A stretch of DNA of 56,552 nucleotides from contig DATFKK010000122.1 of assembly GCA_035268685.1 (NCBI GenBank), forward strand, positions 1 through 56,552. The letters run 5' to 3'. The translations under genes were made by a program, and so were the position numbers. The stretch comes from Candidatus Krumholzibacteriia bacterium (lineage in GTDB: Bacteria; Krumholzibacteriota; Krumholzibacteriia; JAJRXK01). This document shows positions 26,199 to 35,125 of this stretch, in pieces; position 1 is the stretch's first letter, and every line of letters starts with the position of its first letter. The notes beneath the pieces were generated by a model. The model made no database searches and had not been told where the DNA came from. It was given only the letters and a program-made list of their open reading frames with translations.

Positions 26199-27253
26199 AA
26201 GGCGCGGACCCGGCGACGCCCCGCCTCGGCCAGGCGCCGGGCGAGATCGTCGTCGTCGTGGACCCGCTGGAGGGCATCGCGCAGGCCCTCCACGTCCCCA
26301 CGGTCGACGAGCAGGGCGGTCGAGCCGTCCTCGTGCACCGAGACCACGCCTTCGGAGGCCCGCGCCACCACCAGGGGCAGTCCGGCCGCCATCGCCTCGA
26401 GCTGCACGAGGCCGAAGGCTTCGCTCGGCGCCTGGCTCGGCAGCACGAAGGCGCGGGCCGCCGCGTACAGGGCAGGGAGCGTCTCCGAGCTCACTTCTCC
26501 CAGGAAGCGGACCCGCTCGGCCAGACCCAGGACCTTGCTCAGGGTCTCCCACTCGGTGCGCATGGGACCTTCGCCGGCGATCACCAGGCGTACGTCGTTG
26601 CCCCTCAGGGCCTCCAGCAGGACGTCGATGCCCTTGTAGTAGACCAGGCGCCCCACGAAGAGCACGAAGCGGGGCCCGAGGTCGTCGATCCACTCCTGCA
26701 CGCGGCCGGGCGCGGGCCTCGACCAGTGTTCCGTGTCCACACCCAGCGGCACCGCGTGGCACTTGTCGCGCCAGCGTGCCAACGTGCGGCTCTGCGCCGC
26801 CAGCGCTTCGCTGGTCACGTGGATCGATGCCGCCCGCCGCAGCACCCGGTCTCCGATCGGCGCGTACAACGCACCCAGCGCCCGCTGCCGAACGATGTCG
26901 CTGTGGTAGGTGACGACCAACGGCCGTGCGTCGCGTGCGAGGAGCCAGGCCACCGCACCGAGCGGGTGCGGAAGATGGAGATGCACCACGTCGGGGTCGA
27001 AGTCGCGCAGGGAGGTCCGGACCTCCGAGGGCAGGGACGGACACACGGGGACCGAGCGGATCGTGCCCCAGTTGCCCAGACGCCGGACCTCCACCCCATC
27101 GAGCGTCTCGAGGACCGCGTCCTCGCCGGTCGCCGCCACGATCGCCCGCACGCGGTGATTCCGGCGCACCAGTCCGACCGACAGGTCGTGCAGGACCGTC
27201 TCCATGCCCCCGCGCTGGGGCGGATAGAACTTCCCGATCTCGAGGACCTTCAT
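26120..27253 (-). CDS. Glycosyltransferase family 4 protein
   Basis: This 377-residue GT-B enzyme transfers a sugar from a nucleotide sugar at the inner face of the membrane. N-terminal KFYPPQRGGMETVLHDL is the acceptor-side glycine loop of GT4. C-terminal donor-site motifs are FVGRLVYYKGIDVLLEAL and SEAFGLVQLEAMAAGLPLV (the E-x7-E motif). HLHLPHPLG is a further family feature. The start is ATG at 27253. It stands alone on the minus strand between two plus-strand genes, and its 3' end overlaps the convergent methyltransferase gene. Product is probably an envelope polysaccharide or glycolipid. Confidence 0.93.
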   Translation of the reverse strand: MKVLEIGKFYPPQRGGMETVLHDLSVGLVRRNHRVRAIVAATGEDAVLETLDGVEVRRLGNWGTIRSVPVCPSLPSEVRTSLRDFDPDVVHLHLPHPLGAVAWLLARDARPLVVTYHSDIVRQRALGALYAPIGDRVLRRAASIHVTSEALAAQSRTLARWRDKCHAVPLGVDTEHWSRPAPGRVQEWIDDLGPRFVLFVGRLVYYKGIDVLLEALRGNDVRLVIAGEGPMRTEWETLSKVLGLAERVRFLGEVSSETLPALYAAARAFVLPSQAPSEAFGLVQLEAMAAGLPLVVARASEGVVSVHEDGSTALLVDRGDVEGLRDALQRVHDDDDLARRLAEAGRRRVRAFYELEHTLDRLEALLADAAMGSRTAP

Positions 27254-27408
27254 GGCGCGGGCAGTCTAGGCGACCGACCGCATCTCGTCTGCTGCGGATG
27301 TGTCCTTGCTCGCGACCGTCCCGTGTCGCATTCTGCGCTCGGAGTCACCGGCCGGCGGCACCGCGGGTCGTCCGCGACCACCGACCGGAGTGCACGGGGA
27401 GCGCGGTG

Positions 27409-28134
27409 ATGCAGGAACCCGGTCCGAAGGACCCGACGACGCGTGCGGACTACGAGAGCTCCTCGCTCGACCGGCAGGAGTACATCTCGGCGATCGTCCA
27501 TCTCTACCGCGGGGAACTGGATCGCGCGACGGCCTGGCGCGTCCGCCTCGACAACACCACCAATTGGTCGATCATCACCACCGCCGCCCTGCTCACCTTC
27601 AGCTTCGACGGCCGCAATCACAGCCACTGGGTCCTGCTGGTCGGCATCTTGTTGTTGACCTCGTTCCTGAGCATCGAGGCCCGCCGCTTCCGCTTCTTCG
27701 ACGTGTGGCGCTACCGAGTCCGGAAGATCGAGGAGAATTTCTACGGACCGATCCTCCGGCGCGAGGTGATCAGTCCCGACCGGGCCTGGGGTGACCGGGT
27801 GGCCGAGGATCTCCTGCATCCGGTCTTCAAGCTCTCCTATCGAGCGGCGCTACGTGCGCGCTTCACGCGCAACTACTGGGTCCTCTACGTGGTCCTGTTG
27901 GGCGGCTGGTGCCTGAAGGTCCTGCTCGAACCGACCGTCGTGACCTCGATCGAAGACCTCGAGGCGAACCTCTCCGGCGGGATCATTCCGTGGCAACTGC
28001 CGGTCGTCGTGGCCGGATCGGTCGCGGTCATGATGCTCGTGACCGTGCTGTTCTTCCCGAGAGCCCCACTGACCGAGGAGTCCTACTGGACGCAGGACCA
28101 CGACGCCAAGGAAGTGGGCAACCTCGACGTGTGA
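27409..28134 (+). CDS. DUF2270-like integral membrane protein
   Basis: This 241-residue protein begins with a charged helical stretch (DRQEYISAIVHLYRGELDRA). Two hydrophobic segments (NWSIITTAALLTFSF and WVLLVGILLLTSFLSIEA) follow, then the R-R-F-R-F-F-D-V-W-R-Y-R-V motif characteristic of DUF2270. Two further transmembrane helices lie near 160-180 and 205-225. The family has no established function. The ATG at 27409 has GGGGAG eight to nine bases upstream. The stop is two bases from that of the convergent MFS gene. Confidence 0.8.
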   Translation: MQEPGPKDPTTRADYESSSLDRQEYISAIVHLYRGELDRATAWRVRLDNTTNWSIITTAALLTFSFDGRNHSHWVLLVGILLLTSFLSIEARRFRFFDVWRYRVRKIEENFYGPILRREVISPDRAWGDRVAEDLLHPVFKLSYRAALRARFTRNYWVLYVVLLGGWCLKVLLEPTVVTSIEDLEANLSGGIIPWQLPVVVAGSVAVMMLVTVLFFPRAPLTEESYWTQDHDAKEVGNLDV

Positions 28135-28136
28135 GT

Positions 28137-29327
28137 TCAGCGGTGCGCCGGCAGCCGTGGTAGACCGATCGCCACGATCAGCCACAGGGTCGACGTCACC
28201 GCGAGGAACACGCCCAGCACGATCGGCTGGTGCAGCATGAAGCTCCCGATCAGCCCGCCGGCGAAAGATCCCGTGAACTGCGCCATGGCGTAGGTCCCAG
28301 CGGCCGTGCCTCGAGCCTCGTCCTTGGCCAGGCGGGTGAGCATGGCCGGCGCCGCGGGTTCGGCGACGGCCACGGCCACGATGGTCAGACCGATCGCCCC
28401 GGCCGTGGCCCAGAAGGTCGAGCCTCCGGCCAGGAGGAAAGCAGCCGCGCCCAACAGCGAGAGACTGCCGCCCATCACGGCGTGCTTCAACCGCCCCCAC
28501 CGATCGGCGAAGAAGGCGCTGACCATCATCACGCTCAGGCCCACCGGGACCAACACCAGGTAGACCTTTCCGTGCTCCGCCCGGGGCACGAACTCGGCCA
28601 GCAGGCCGGGACCGACCACGAACATGGTCGTCACCTGCGAGTGCTGGAGGAAGGCACCGATGTCGAGTCGGAGCATCGGAGGGTGGTGAAGCACCTCGTC
28701 CAGATGACCGGGTGTCCACTCCAGGCTGGCGTCGTGGACGTGCCGCGGAGGCTTGGGGATCATGGTGACCACGTAGATCGCGGCGATCACGCTGAGCGCG
28801 GCGGTCAGCCAGAACAGGAAGGGTACGCCGAAGCGGGCGGCCAGGCCGGGTCCGGCGATCATCCCGATGGTGAAGGCCACGCCGACGGACATACCGAGGG
28901 CCGCCATGGCCCGGGTACGGATCGAGGGCCGGCTGACATCGGCGATCAGCGCGACCACGGCCGCCGACACCCCACCTGCGCCCTGGAGCGTGCGGCCGAT
29001 CACCAGTTGCAGGGCGTTGTCGGAGAGGGCGGCCACGATGCTGCCCACGGCGAAGACCAGAAGGCCGCCGGCGATCACCCGCCGACGACCGTAACGGTCG
29101 CTCCAGATGCCGAAGGGAATCTGCAGTCCGGCCTGGGCGAGGCCGTAGGCACCCACCGAGAGTCCCACCAGCAACGGCGTGTGTCCCTCCAACTCGGCCG
29201 CGTGGAGGCTCAGCACGGGCAGCACCATGTACATGCCGAGCAAGCGCAGCAGGTAGATCCCGGAAAGACCGAGGATCGTGCGGCGCTCGTGGGGCTGGGC
29301 CTCGCCGTTGGTGGCCGGATTGGTCAC
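28137..29327 (-). CDS. Major facilitator superfamily transporter
   Basis: This 396-residue permease has about 12 hydrophobic segments. Motif A between TM2 and TM3 reads FGIWSDRYGRRRVI, and motif C-like glycine-rich helices appear in ALGMSVGVAFTIGMIAGPGL. The arrangement resembles YajR-type drug or metabolite exporters but lacks the YAM cytoplasmic domain. Substrate is unknown. The GTG start at 29327 has a weak GGGACGGA upstream. It lies 41 bases downstream of etfA and could be the last gene of an etfB-etfA-MFS transcript. Confidence 0.9.
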   Translation of the reverse strand: MTNPATNGEAQPHERRTILGLSGIYLLRLLGMYMVLPVLSLHAAELEGHTPLLVGLSVGAYGLAQAGLQIPFGIWSDRYGRRRVIAGGLLVFAVGSIVAALSDNALQLVIGRTLQGAGGVSAAVVALIADVSRPSIRTRAMAALGMSVGVAFTIGMIAGPGLAARFGVPFLFWLTAALSVIAAIYVVTMIPKPPRHVHDASLEWTPGHLDEVLHHPPMLRLDIGAFLQHSQVTTMFVVGPGLLAEFVPRAEHGKVYLVLVPVGLSVMMVSAFFADRWGRLKHAVMGGSLSLLGAAAFLLAGGSTFWATAGAIGLTIVAVAVAEPAAPAMLTRLAKDEARGTAAGTYAMAQFTGSFAGGLIGSFMLHQPIVLGVFLAVTSTLWLIVAIGLPRLPAHR

Positions 29328-29368
29328 GCTCGTCCGTCCCGCATCATCCCCACCGGCGCGCGGGCGGT

Positions 29369-30346
29369 TCAGTTCTTCGCCTCGTTCACGGCTTCGATCA
29401 ACGCCGGCACGACCTCGTGCAGATCACCCACGATGCCGTACGCGGCCTCCTGGAAGATCGCGGCGTTCGGATCCTTATTGATCGCGACCACGCATCCGGC
29501 CCCGCGCATTCCCACGAGGTGCTGGATCGCCCCGCTGATCCCCAGCGCGATGTACAACTTCGGCGCCACGACCTGCCCCGAACTGCCGATCTGCCGCTCG
29601 TGTTCGACCCATTCGCTGTCACAGGGCGGACGCGACGCGCCCACCGCACCCCCGAGAGCCTCGGCGAGATCGAACACGACCTCGAACTTGTCGGGATCGC
29701 CCACGCCACGACCGCCGGCCACGATGATGTCGGCCGCGGTGAGGTCGACCTCGCCCGCCTCGGCGGCCTTGACCTCCACCACGTTGCGCGTCGTGACGTC
29801 GGTCAGGTCCACCGAGAAGTCCTCGATGGAGGCCGGACCGTCCGCAGGTTGCACCGGAAAGGCCCCCTGCTGGACGCTGCAGAAGATCATGTCGTCACCC
29901 GCGGGCACGGTCCGGGCGTCGAGCTTTCCGTTGATGACCTTGCGGATGAAGACGGGCTTGCCGCTCTCGACGGCGATGCCGGTCACGTCGGGCACGAGCG
30001 CTCCGTCGTGGGCCGCGGCCAGACGTGGGAAGAAGTCGATGGCCTGGTAGGAGTGCCCCACCAACACCACCTTCGGCTGCACGTCGGCGATCACCTGCTT
30101 CAGCGATCCGACGTAGGCCTCGGGCGTGTACTGGGCGAGCTTCGCGTCGTGCACGCGCAGCATCTTCGCGCCACCACATCCGGCGAGGTCGTCGGCCATG
30201 CCGGCGGTGTCGTCGCCGAGCAGCACGCTCACGACCTGACCGCCGAGATCGTTCGCCACCGAGCGCGCGGCGGTCATGGCTTCCTTGCTGATTCCCTTCA
30301 GAGCACCGTCCCGGTGCTCACCGATCACGAGAACGTCGTTGCTCAC
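29369..30346 (-). CDS. etfA: Electron transfer flavoprotein alpha subunit
   Basis: This 325-residue FAD-binding subunit passes electrons from acyl-CoA and other dehydrogenases towards the quinone pool. The C-terminal FAD domain is clear: VAGGRGVGDPDKFEVVFDLA, ASRPPCDSEWVEHERQIG, VAPKLYIALGISGAIQHLVG and VVAINKDPNAAIFQEA. The N-terminal domain pairs with the beta subunit. I preferred the GTG at 30346, which has GGAGG about ten bases upstream, over a longer start at 30370. It lies 31 bases after etfB in the same operon. Confidence 0.95.
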   Translation of the reverse strand: MSNDVLVIGEHRDGALKGISKEAMTAARSVANDLGGQVVSVLLGDDTAGMADDLAGCGGAKMLRVHDAKLAQYTPEAYVGSLKQVIADVQPKVVLVGHSYQAIDFFPRLAAAHDGALVPDVTGIAVESGKPVFIRKVINGKLDARTVPAGDDMIFCSVQQGAFPVQPADGPASIEDFSVDLTDVTTRNVVEVKAAEAGEVDLTAADIIVAGGRGVGDPDKFEVVFDLAEALGGAVGASRPPCDSEWVEHERQIGSSGQVVAPKLYIALGISGAIQHLVGMRGAGCVVAINKDPNAAIFQEAAYGIVGDLHEVVPALIEAVNEAKN

Positions 30347-30377
30347 GTTCGTCAGACCTCCTGTTGGCACCGTGGGC

Positions 30378-31157
30378 TCAAAGGACCTTGGCTTCCTGGA
30401 TCAACTTCTCGACGAGCATCTTGGCAGCTTCCTTCGGCTCGCCCTCGATCATCGTGGCCTGGCTCGACTTCACGGGGAAGCCGACGCTCTCGATCGAGAC
30501 CTTCGGTGTGAGGTCGGACTCGTCCAGACCGAGGTCGGCCAGCGACATCTTCTTCTGGGGCTTCGCGCCGGCCTGCATGATGCCCTTGAGCGAGGCATAG
30601 CGGACGTCGTTGATGCCGCTCTGCACTCCGAGCACGACCGGTGTCGGAACTTCGACCGTCTCGACCAGGTTGTTGTCGAGCTCGTGGGTGACCTTCAGGC
30701 CTCCGGCGGTGGCCTCGATCTCGAGGACGATCTGCACGTGGTGCATCCCGAGGCGCTCGGCCAACATGGGACCGACCGCGTTGTAGCTCAGGTCGTCGGA
30801 TTGCTGGCCGGTGAAGATCACGTCGAAGGACTCGTCCTTCGCGGCCGCGGCCAGGGCCTTGGAGATGGTCAGGGCGTCGGCGCGGGCCAGGTCGTCGCTC
30901 TGGACGTGGATCGCGCGGTCGCAGCCCATGGCCAGCGCCTCCTTCACGCCCTTGCTCGCCCGCTCGCCGCCGAGCGAGAGGACGACCACTTCGCCCTCGC
31001 CGCTCTCCTTCAGGCGAAGCGCGGCCTCGATCGCGTAGCGGTCGCACTCGCTGATCGCGTACGCCAGGCCGTCCTCGACGATCCACTCGTCGCCGCTCGC
31101 CAGGCGCAGGCGCGCGTCCTTCTCGGGGACCTGTTTCACACAGACCAGGATCTTCAT
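30378..31157 (-). CDS. etfB: Electron transfer flavoprotein beta subunit
   Basis: This 259-residue AMP-binding partner of EtfA begins MKILVCVKQVPEKDA and contains the family signature region VLGVQSGINDVRYASLKGIM. Other features are DRYAIEAALRL, FTGQQSDDLSYNAVGPMLAE and the C-terminal recognition helix near residue 190-200. With EtfA it forms the soluble heterodimer used in beta-oxidation and amino-acid catabolism. The ATG at 31157 has GAGGTG upstream. It is the first gene of the etfB-etfA pair and diverges from aceE across 308 bases. Confidence 0.96.
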   Translation of the reverse strand: MKILVCVKQVPEKDARLRLASGDEWIVEDGLAYAISECDRYAIEAALRLKESGEGEVVVLSLGGERASKGVKEALAMGCDRAIHVQSDDLARADALTISKALAAAAKDESFDVIFTGQQSDDLSYNAVGPMLAERLGMHHVQIVLEIEATAGGLKVTHELDNNLVETVEVPTPVVLGVQSGINDVRYASLKGIMQAGAKPQKKMSLADLGLDESDLTPKVSIESVGFPVKSSQATMIEGEPKEAAKMLVEKLIQEAKVL

Positions 31158-31465
31158 GAACACCTCGGCTCGTGTTGGTCTCGGTTCGGGTGGGCCGCCG
31201 GGTTCGGCTGCGGTCCGGGGCAGCGGGCCGGCGAGCGGCGGCGTGAGAGTATCCGGTGAGAGATCGGGCGGCCAGCGATGATCCGGCCCGGACGATCCGC
31301 CCGCCCGCATCCGACGATGGTAAACGGGGCGAACGATTCCGCCAACGCGCGAGACGCTGGAAAAAGGCCCGTCATGGGTCTAGGTTGTGCCCTCCGCCTC
31401 GGCGTGGCCAGGAGCCCCGCCGCGTCGAACCCGGCGGCTGCGCCGACCCCCGACGTGGAGCGACC
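31158..31465. other. Divergent intergenic region between etfB and aceE
   Basis: The 308 bases must hold promoters for both directions. On the plus strand, TGGAAA (31358-31363), 17 bases, then TAGGTT (31381-31386) is a mediocre sigma70-like match about 80 bases before aceE. No hairpin or repeat stands out and no convincing small gene is visible. Confidence 0.4.
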
Positions 31466-34258
31466 ATGGTCTTCGATCAGTTCAAGCAGCACCTTCCCGA
31501 CATCGATCCCGGCGAGACCCAGGAATGGCTCGAGGCGCTCGAATCGGTCGTGCGCGCCTCGGGCTCGCAGCGGGCGCAGTTCCTGCTGTACAAGGTCCTG
31601 AAGCAGGCCCGCCTGCTGAACGTCGGTCTGCCGCAGACCGTCACCACCCGGCCGATCAACACGATCAGCCCGGAGCAGGAGCCGTGGTTCCCCGGAGACG
31701 AGGACATGGAGCGCCGGATCCGCCGGCTGATCCGGTGGAACGCGGCGGTCATGGTGACCCGGGCCAACGAGCGCAATCCCGGCCTGGGCGGGCACATCTC
31801 CACCTACGCGTCGTCGGCCAGTCTCTACGAGGTCGGCTTCAACCACTTCTTCCGTGGTAAGGACTGGCCCGGCGGGATCGGCGACGCGGTGTACGTGCAG
31901 GGACACGGCGCGCCCGGCGTCTACGCCCGGGCCTTCCTCGAGGGCCGGCTGTCCGAGTCGCAGCTCGAGAACTTCCGGATGGAGTCGAAGGGCGGCGGGC
32001 TCTCGAGCTATCCCCATCCGCGGCTGATGCCGGACTTCTGGGAGTATCCCACCGTCTCCATGGGACTGGGCCCCATCAACGCCGTCTACCACGCTCGCTT
32101 CCTGCGGTACCTCCACAACCGCGGCCTGGCCGACACTTCCGACGCCCGCGTCTGGTGCTACCTGGGTGACGGCGAGACCGACGAGCCCGAGTCCCTGGCC
32201 GCCCTCACCCTCGCCAGCCGCGAGGGCCTCGACAATCTGGTCTTCGTGATCAACTGCAACCTGCAGCGCCTCGACGGACCCGTGCGGGGAAACGGCCAGA
32301 TCGTGCAGGAGCTCGAGGCCCGTTTCCGCGGTGCGGGATGGAACGTGGTGAAGGTGCTGCTCGGCCGCGAGTGGGACGACCTGCTGGCCCGCGACCCCGA
32401 GGGGCTGCTGGTCGAGCGAATGCGCAACGTGCTCGACGGCGACTGGCAGCGGATGGCGGTCGAGGGCGGCGCGACCATCCGCGAGGAGTTCTTCGGAGCC
32501 GATCCGCGTTTGAAGAAGGTCGTCGAGCACCTGAGCGACGATCAGCTCGAGCGCCTGCGCATGGGCGGGCACGACTACCGCAAGCTGTACTCGGCGTACT
32601 GGTACGCCTGTGAGCACCGGAACGAGCCCACGGTGATCCTCGCGCGCACGGTGAAGGGCTGGACCCTGGGCGAGGGCTTCGAAGCGCGCAACGTGACCCA
32701 TCAGATGAAGAAGCTGGGCGAGGACGAACTGAAGGTCTTCCGCGATCGGCTGGAGCTGCCGATCACCGACGAGCAGATCGAGAACGCGCCCTACTACCAC
32801 CCGGGCGACGACAGCCCCGAGGTGCAGTACCTGCACGACCACCGGCGCAACCTGGGCGGCGCCCTGCCAGAGCGCCGCAAGCGCAACTGGCGGGTGGAAC
32901 TGCCGTCCGACGATCTGTACGCGGAGTTCCGCAAGGGGACGGGACCGAAGGTCCCGGTGTCCACGACCATGGCCTTCGTCCGCCTGCTCCGTGCCATGAT
33001 GAAGGACGACGCCCTCGGCGACCGGATCGTGCCGATCATCCCCGACGAGGCGCGGACCTTCGGCATGGAGTCGCTGTTCCGCGAGTTCAAGATCTACGCG
33101 GCCAACGGTCAACAGTACAAGCCGGTCGACTGGAACGTCCTGCTCAGCTACACCGAGGGCCAGGACGGCCAGATCCTCGAGGAGGGGATCACCGAAGCGG
33201 GATCCATGGCCAGCTTCACGGCGGCCGCCACGAGCTACGCCACCACCGGCGAGCCCATGGTTCCCTTCTACATCTTCTACTCGATGTTCGGGTTCCAGCG
33301 GGTGGGCGACAGCATCTGGAGTCTGGCCGACAGCCGTGGCCGCGGCTTCCTGCTGGGTGCGACCTACGGACGGACGACCCTGAACGGCGAGGGCCTGCAA
33401 CACCAGGACGGGCACTCGTTGCTCACGGCGACGACCGTGCCGAACTGCCTGGCCTACGATCCGGCCTTCCACTTCGAGACGGCCACCATCGTGCGCGAGG
33501 GTCTTCGGCGCATGTACCAGAACGACGAGGACGTCTTCTACTACCTGACCCTGTACAACGAGAACTACGAGATGCCCGACATGCCCGAGGGCGTCGAAGA
33601 CGGCATCCTGAAGGGTCTCTACCGGTTCCGTCCCAGCCCGCTCGACGACGACGATGCTCCCCGGGCGCACCTGCTGGGCAGCGGCGTGATCCTGCAGCAG
33701 GTCCTGGAGGCCCAGAGGATCCTGGCCGAGGACTACGGAGTGGCCGCCACGGTCTGGAGTGCTCCGAGCTTCTCGGAGCTGCGCCGCGATGCACTGACGG
33801 TGGAACGGGCGAACCGCCTGTCCCCGGATCGCGAGCCACAGGTGCCCTACGTGACGAGCTGCTTCGCCGACGAAGCGACGGGCACGCCGGTGGTCGCCGC
33901 GACCGATTCGATGAAGTCGGTGGCCGATCAGGTGGCTCGGTGGATCCCGCTCCCGTTCACAGCGCTCGGCACCGACGGCTTCGGCCGCAGCGACACCCGC
34001 GAGAACCTACGTCGCTTCTTCGAGAACGACACCGCCAACGTGGTCTACGCGACCCTGATCGAGCTCGCCCGGGTCGATCGCGTTCCGCTCGAGATCGCGC
34101 TGAAGGCGCGGGATCGATTCGAGATCGATCCGGACCGACCGGATCCGGCGCACACCGACGAGGTGCGACCGCGAGAACCCGCCTCGTCGAACGCCGGCGC
34201 GCGGAAGAAGAAGTCCGGCTCGTCGCGCGGGAAGCGGAAGACCACGTCGAAGGGTTGA
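31466..34258 (+). CDS. aceE: Pyruvate dehydrogenase E1 component, homodimeric type
   Basis: This 930-residue thiamine-diphosphate enzyme decarboxylates pyruvate and acetylates the E2 lipoyl group. It follows the proteobacterial-type homodimeric AceE: GGHISTYASSASLYEVGFNH, the ThDP motif CYLGDGETDEPESL ... NLVFVINCNLQRLDGPV, and C-terminal transketolase parts such as GRTTLNGEGLQHQDGHS. The ATG at 31466 has GGAG seven bases upstream. E. coli AceE is 887 residues; here the extra length is a C-terminal tail of about 45 residues rich in Lys, Arg and Ser (from PREPASSNAGARKKKSG). No E2 or E3 gene lies in the window. Confidence 0.96.
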   Translation: MVFDQFKQHLPDIDPGETQEWLEALESVVRASGSQRAQFLLYKVLKQARLLNVGLPQTVTTRPINTISPEQEPWFPGDEDMERRIRRLIRWNAAVMVTRANERNPGLGGHISTYASSASLYEVGFNHFFRGKDWPGGIGDAVYVQGHGAPGVYARAFLEGRLSESQLENFRMESKGGGLSSYPHPRLMPDFWEYPTVSMGLGPINAVYHARFLRYLHNRGLADTSDARVWCYLGDGETDEPESLAALTLASREGLDNLVFVINCNLQRLDGPVRGNGQIVQELEARFRGAGWNVVKVLLGREWDDLLARDPEGLLVERMRNVLDGDWQRMAVEGGATIREEFFGADPRLKKVVEHLSDDQLERLRMGGHDYRKLYSAYWYACEHRNEPTVILARTVKGWTLGEGFEARNVTHQMKKLGEDELKVFRDRLELPITDEQIENAPYYHPGDDSPEVQYLHDHRRNLGGALPERRKRNWRVELPSDDLYAEFRKGTGPKVPVSTTMAFVRLLRAMMKDDALGDRIVPIIPDEARTFGMESLFREFKIYAANGQQYKPVDWNVLLSYTEGQDGQILEEGITEAGSMASFTAAATSYATTGEPMVPFYIFYSMFGFQRVGDSIWSLADSRGRGFLLGATYGRTTLNGEGLQHQDGHSLLTATTVPNCLAYDPAFHFETATIVREGLRRMYQNDEDVFYYLTLYNENYEMPDMPEGVEDGILKGLYRFRPSPLDDDDAPRAHLLGSGVILQQVLEAQRILAEDYGVAATVWSAPSFSELRRDALTVERANRLSPDREPQVPYVTSCFADEATGTPVVAATDSMKSVADQVARWIPLPFTALGTDGFGRSDTRENLRRFFENDTANVVYATLIELARVDRVPLEIALKARDRFEIDPDRPDPAHTDEVRPREPASSNAGARKKKSGSSRGKRKTTSKG

Positions 34259-34282
34259 TCGGGGGCGGTCCCTGCCGGGGAA

Positions 34283-35125
34283 TCAGCGCTGGGCGTCACC
34301 GGTCACAGCGCTGGTCCCGGCCTCGTCGCGCACCGAGCGGCCGGCGAGCCAGGTCTCCAGTCGCCGTTCGGCCACGTTCCGCATCGTGCGTCCCACCGAC
34401 AGGTAGGCCCGCGAGGCGGGGAAGATCGACTCGTTGCGCACGAAGTCGAAGGCTCCGGTGCGCCCGCCTCCCGACCGGTTGTAGCCGAAGCCGAGCCCGA
34501 CGTGGTCACGTCCGTCGCGGAACACGAAGAAGCCGGTGAGTTCCACGTCGTCGAGCTTGCCGCCCATGATGCGGTCGAGCCAGCCGTCGATGTCCATCTC
34601 GACCGAGCCCCGGCTCAGGACGAAGAGGTGGGCGTCCCGCACGTCGACGGTCAGCGTTCCCTCGTCACCGCGATCGAACTCGAAGTGCCGATCGCCGATC
34701 TCCCAGTGGAGCATCTCGATCACCGGTGCGAAGCGCATCTCGCCCGGATGGTAGCCCAGGATCGAGTAGGGAATGTCGAAGCGGGTGGTCTCGCCCATGG
34801 TGATCCGGACGAGGGCGTCGGCCCCGTCCTCGACCGGCCACCGTTCCATCGTGGCCACGGCGTCGTAGGGCATCTTCGACCCGCCCTCGGCGGTCACCAG
34901 CGAGTCGAACCACGCCGTGTCGACCGACCCGTACAGGTCGCGCTCGAGCACCGACAGCATGAAGGCGAAGACCGGGTCGAAGACGTCCTCGGAGAGCGTC
35001 GCGACCGTGGGCTCGTAGGATCCGTCGTCCTCGAGTTCGAAGACCGCGGCATCGGTGGACAGCGCCGCCAGGCCCAGGGCCAGGGCGACGACGATCGCGA
35101 TCCGGTCAGGTGCGCGGAAGCGCAT
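34283..35125 (-). CDS. Exported protein of unknown function, coupled to rho
   Basis: This 280-residue protein starts with a signal peptide (MRFRAPDRIAIVVALALGLA, then A-L-S-T-D-A). The mature part is rich in beta strands and acidic residues, with LERDLYGSVDTAWFDSLVTA near 60, FDIPYSILGYHPGEMRF near 120 and a C-terminal helix. I do not recognise a family. The ATG at 35125 lies inside the end of rho, a 20-base overlap, with AGGAAC upstream, so translation depends on rho expression. A periplasmic or outer-membrane location is inferred. The 3' end converges with aceE, 24 bases between stops. Confidence 0.75.
   Translation of the reverse strand: MRFRAPDRIAIVVALALGLAALSTDAAVFELEDDGSYEPTVATLSEDVFDPVFAFMLSVLERDLYGSVDTAWFDSLVTAEGGSKMPYDAVATMERWPVEDGADALVRITMGETTRFDIPYSILGYHPGEMRFAPVIEMLHWEIGDRHFEFDRGDEGTLTVDVRDAHLFVLSRGSVEMDIDGWLDRIMGGKLDDVELTGFFVFRDGRDHVGLGFGYNRSGGGRTGAFDFVRNESIFPASRAYLSVGRTMRNVAERRLETWLAGRSVRDEAGTSAVTGDAQR

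Noticed and set aside
31154-33670. Minus-strand open frame of 838 codons opposite aceE
   Set aside because: The aceE frame has strong family motifs along its length, while the antisense product is low-complexity His/Val/Gln-rich sequence typical of GC-rich shadows.
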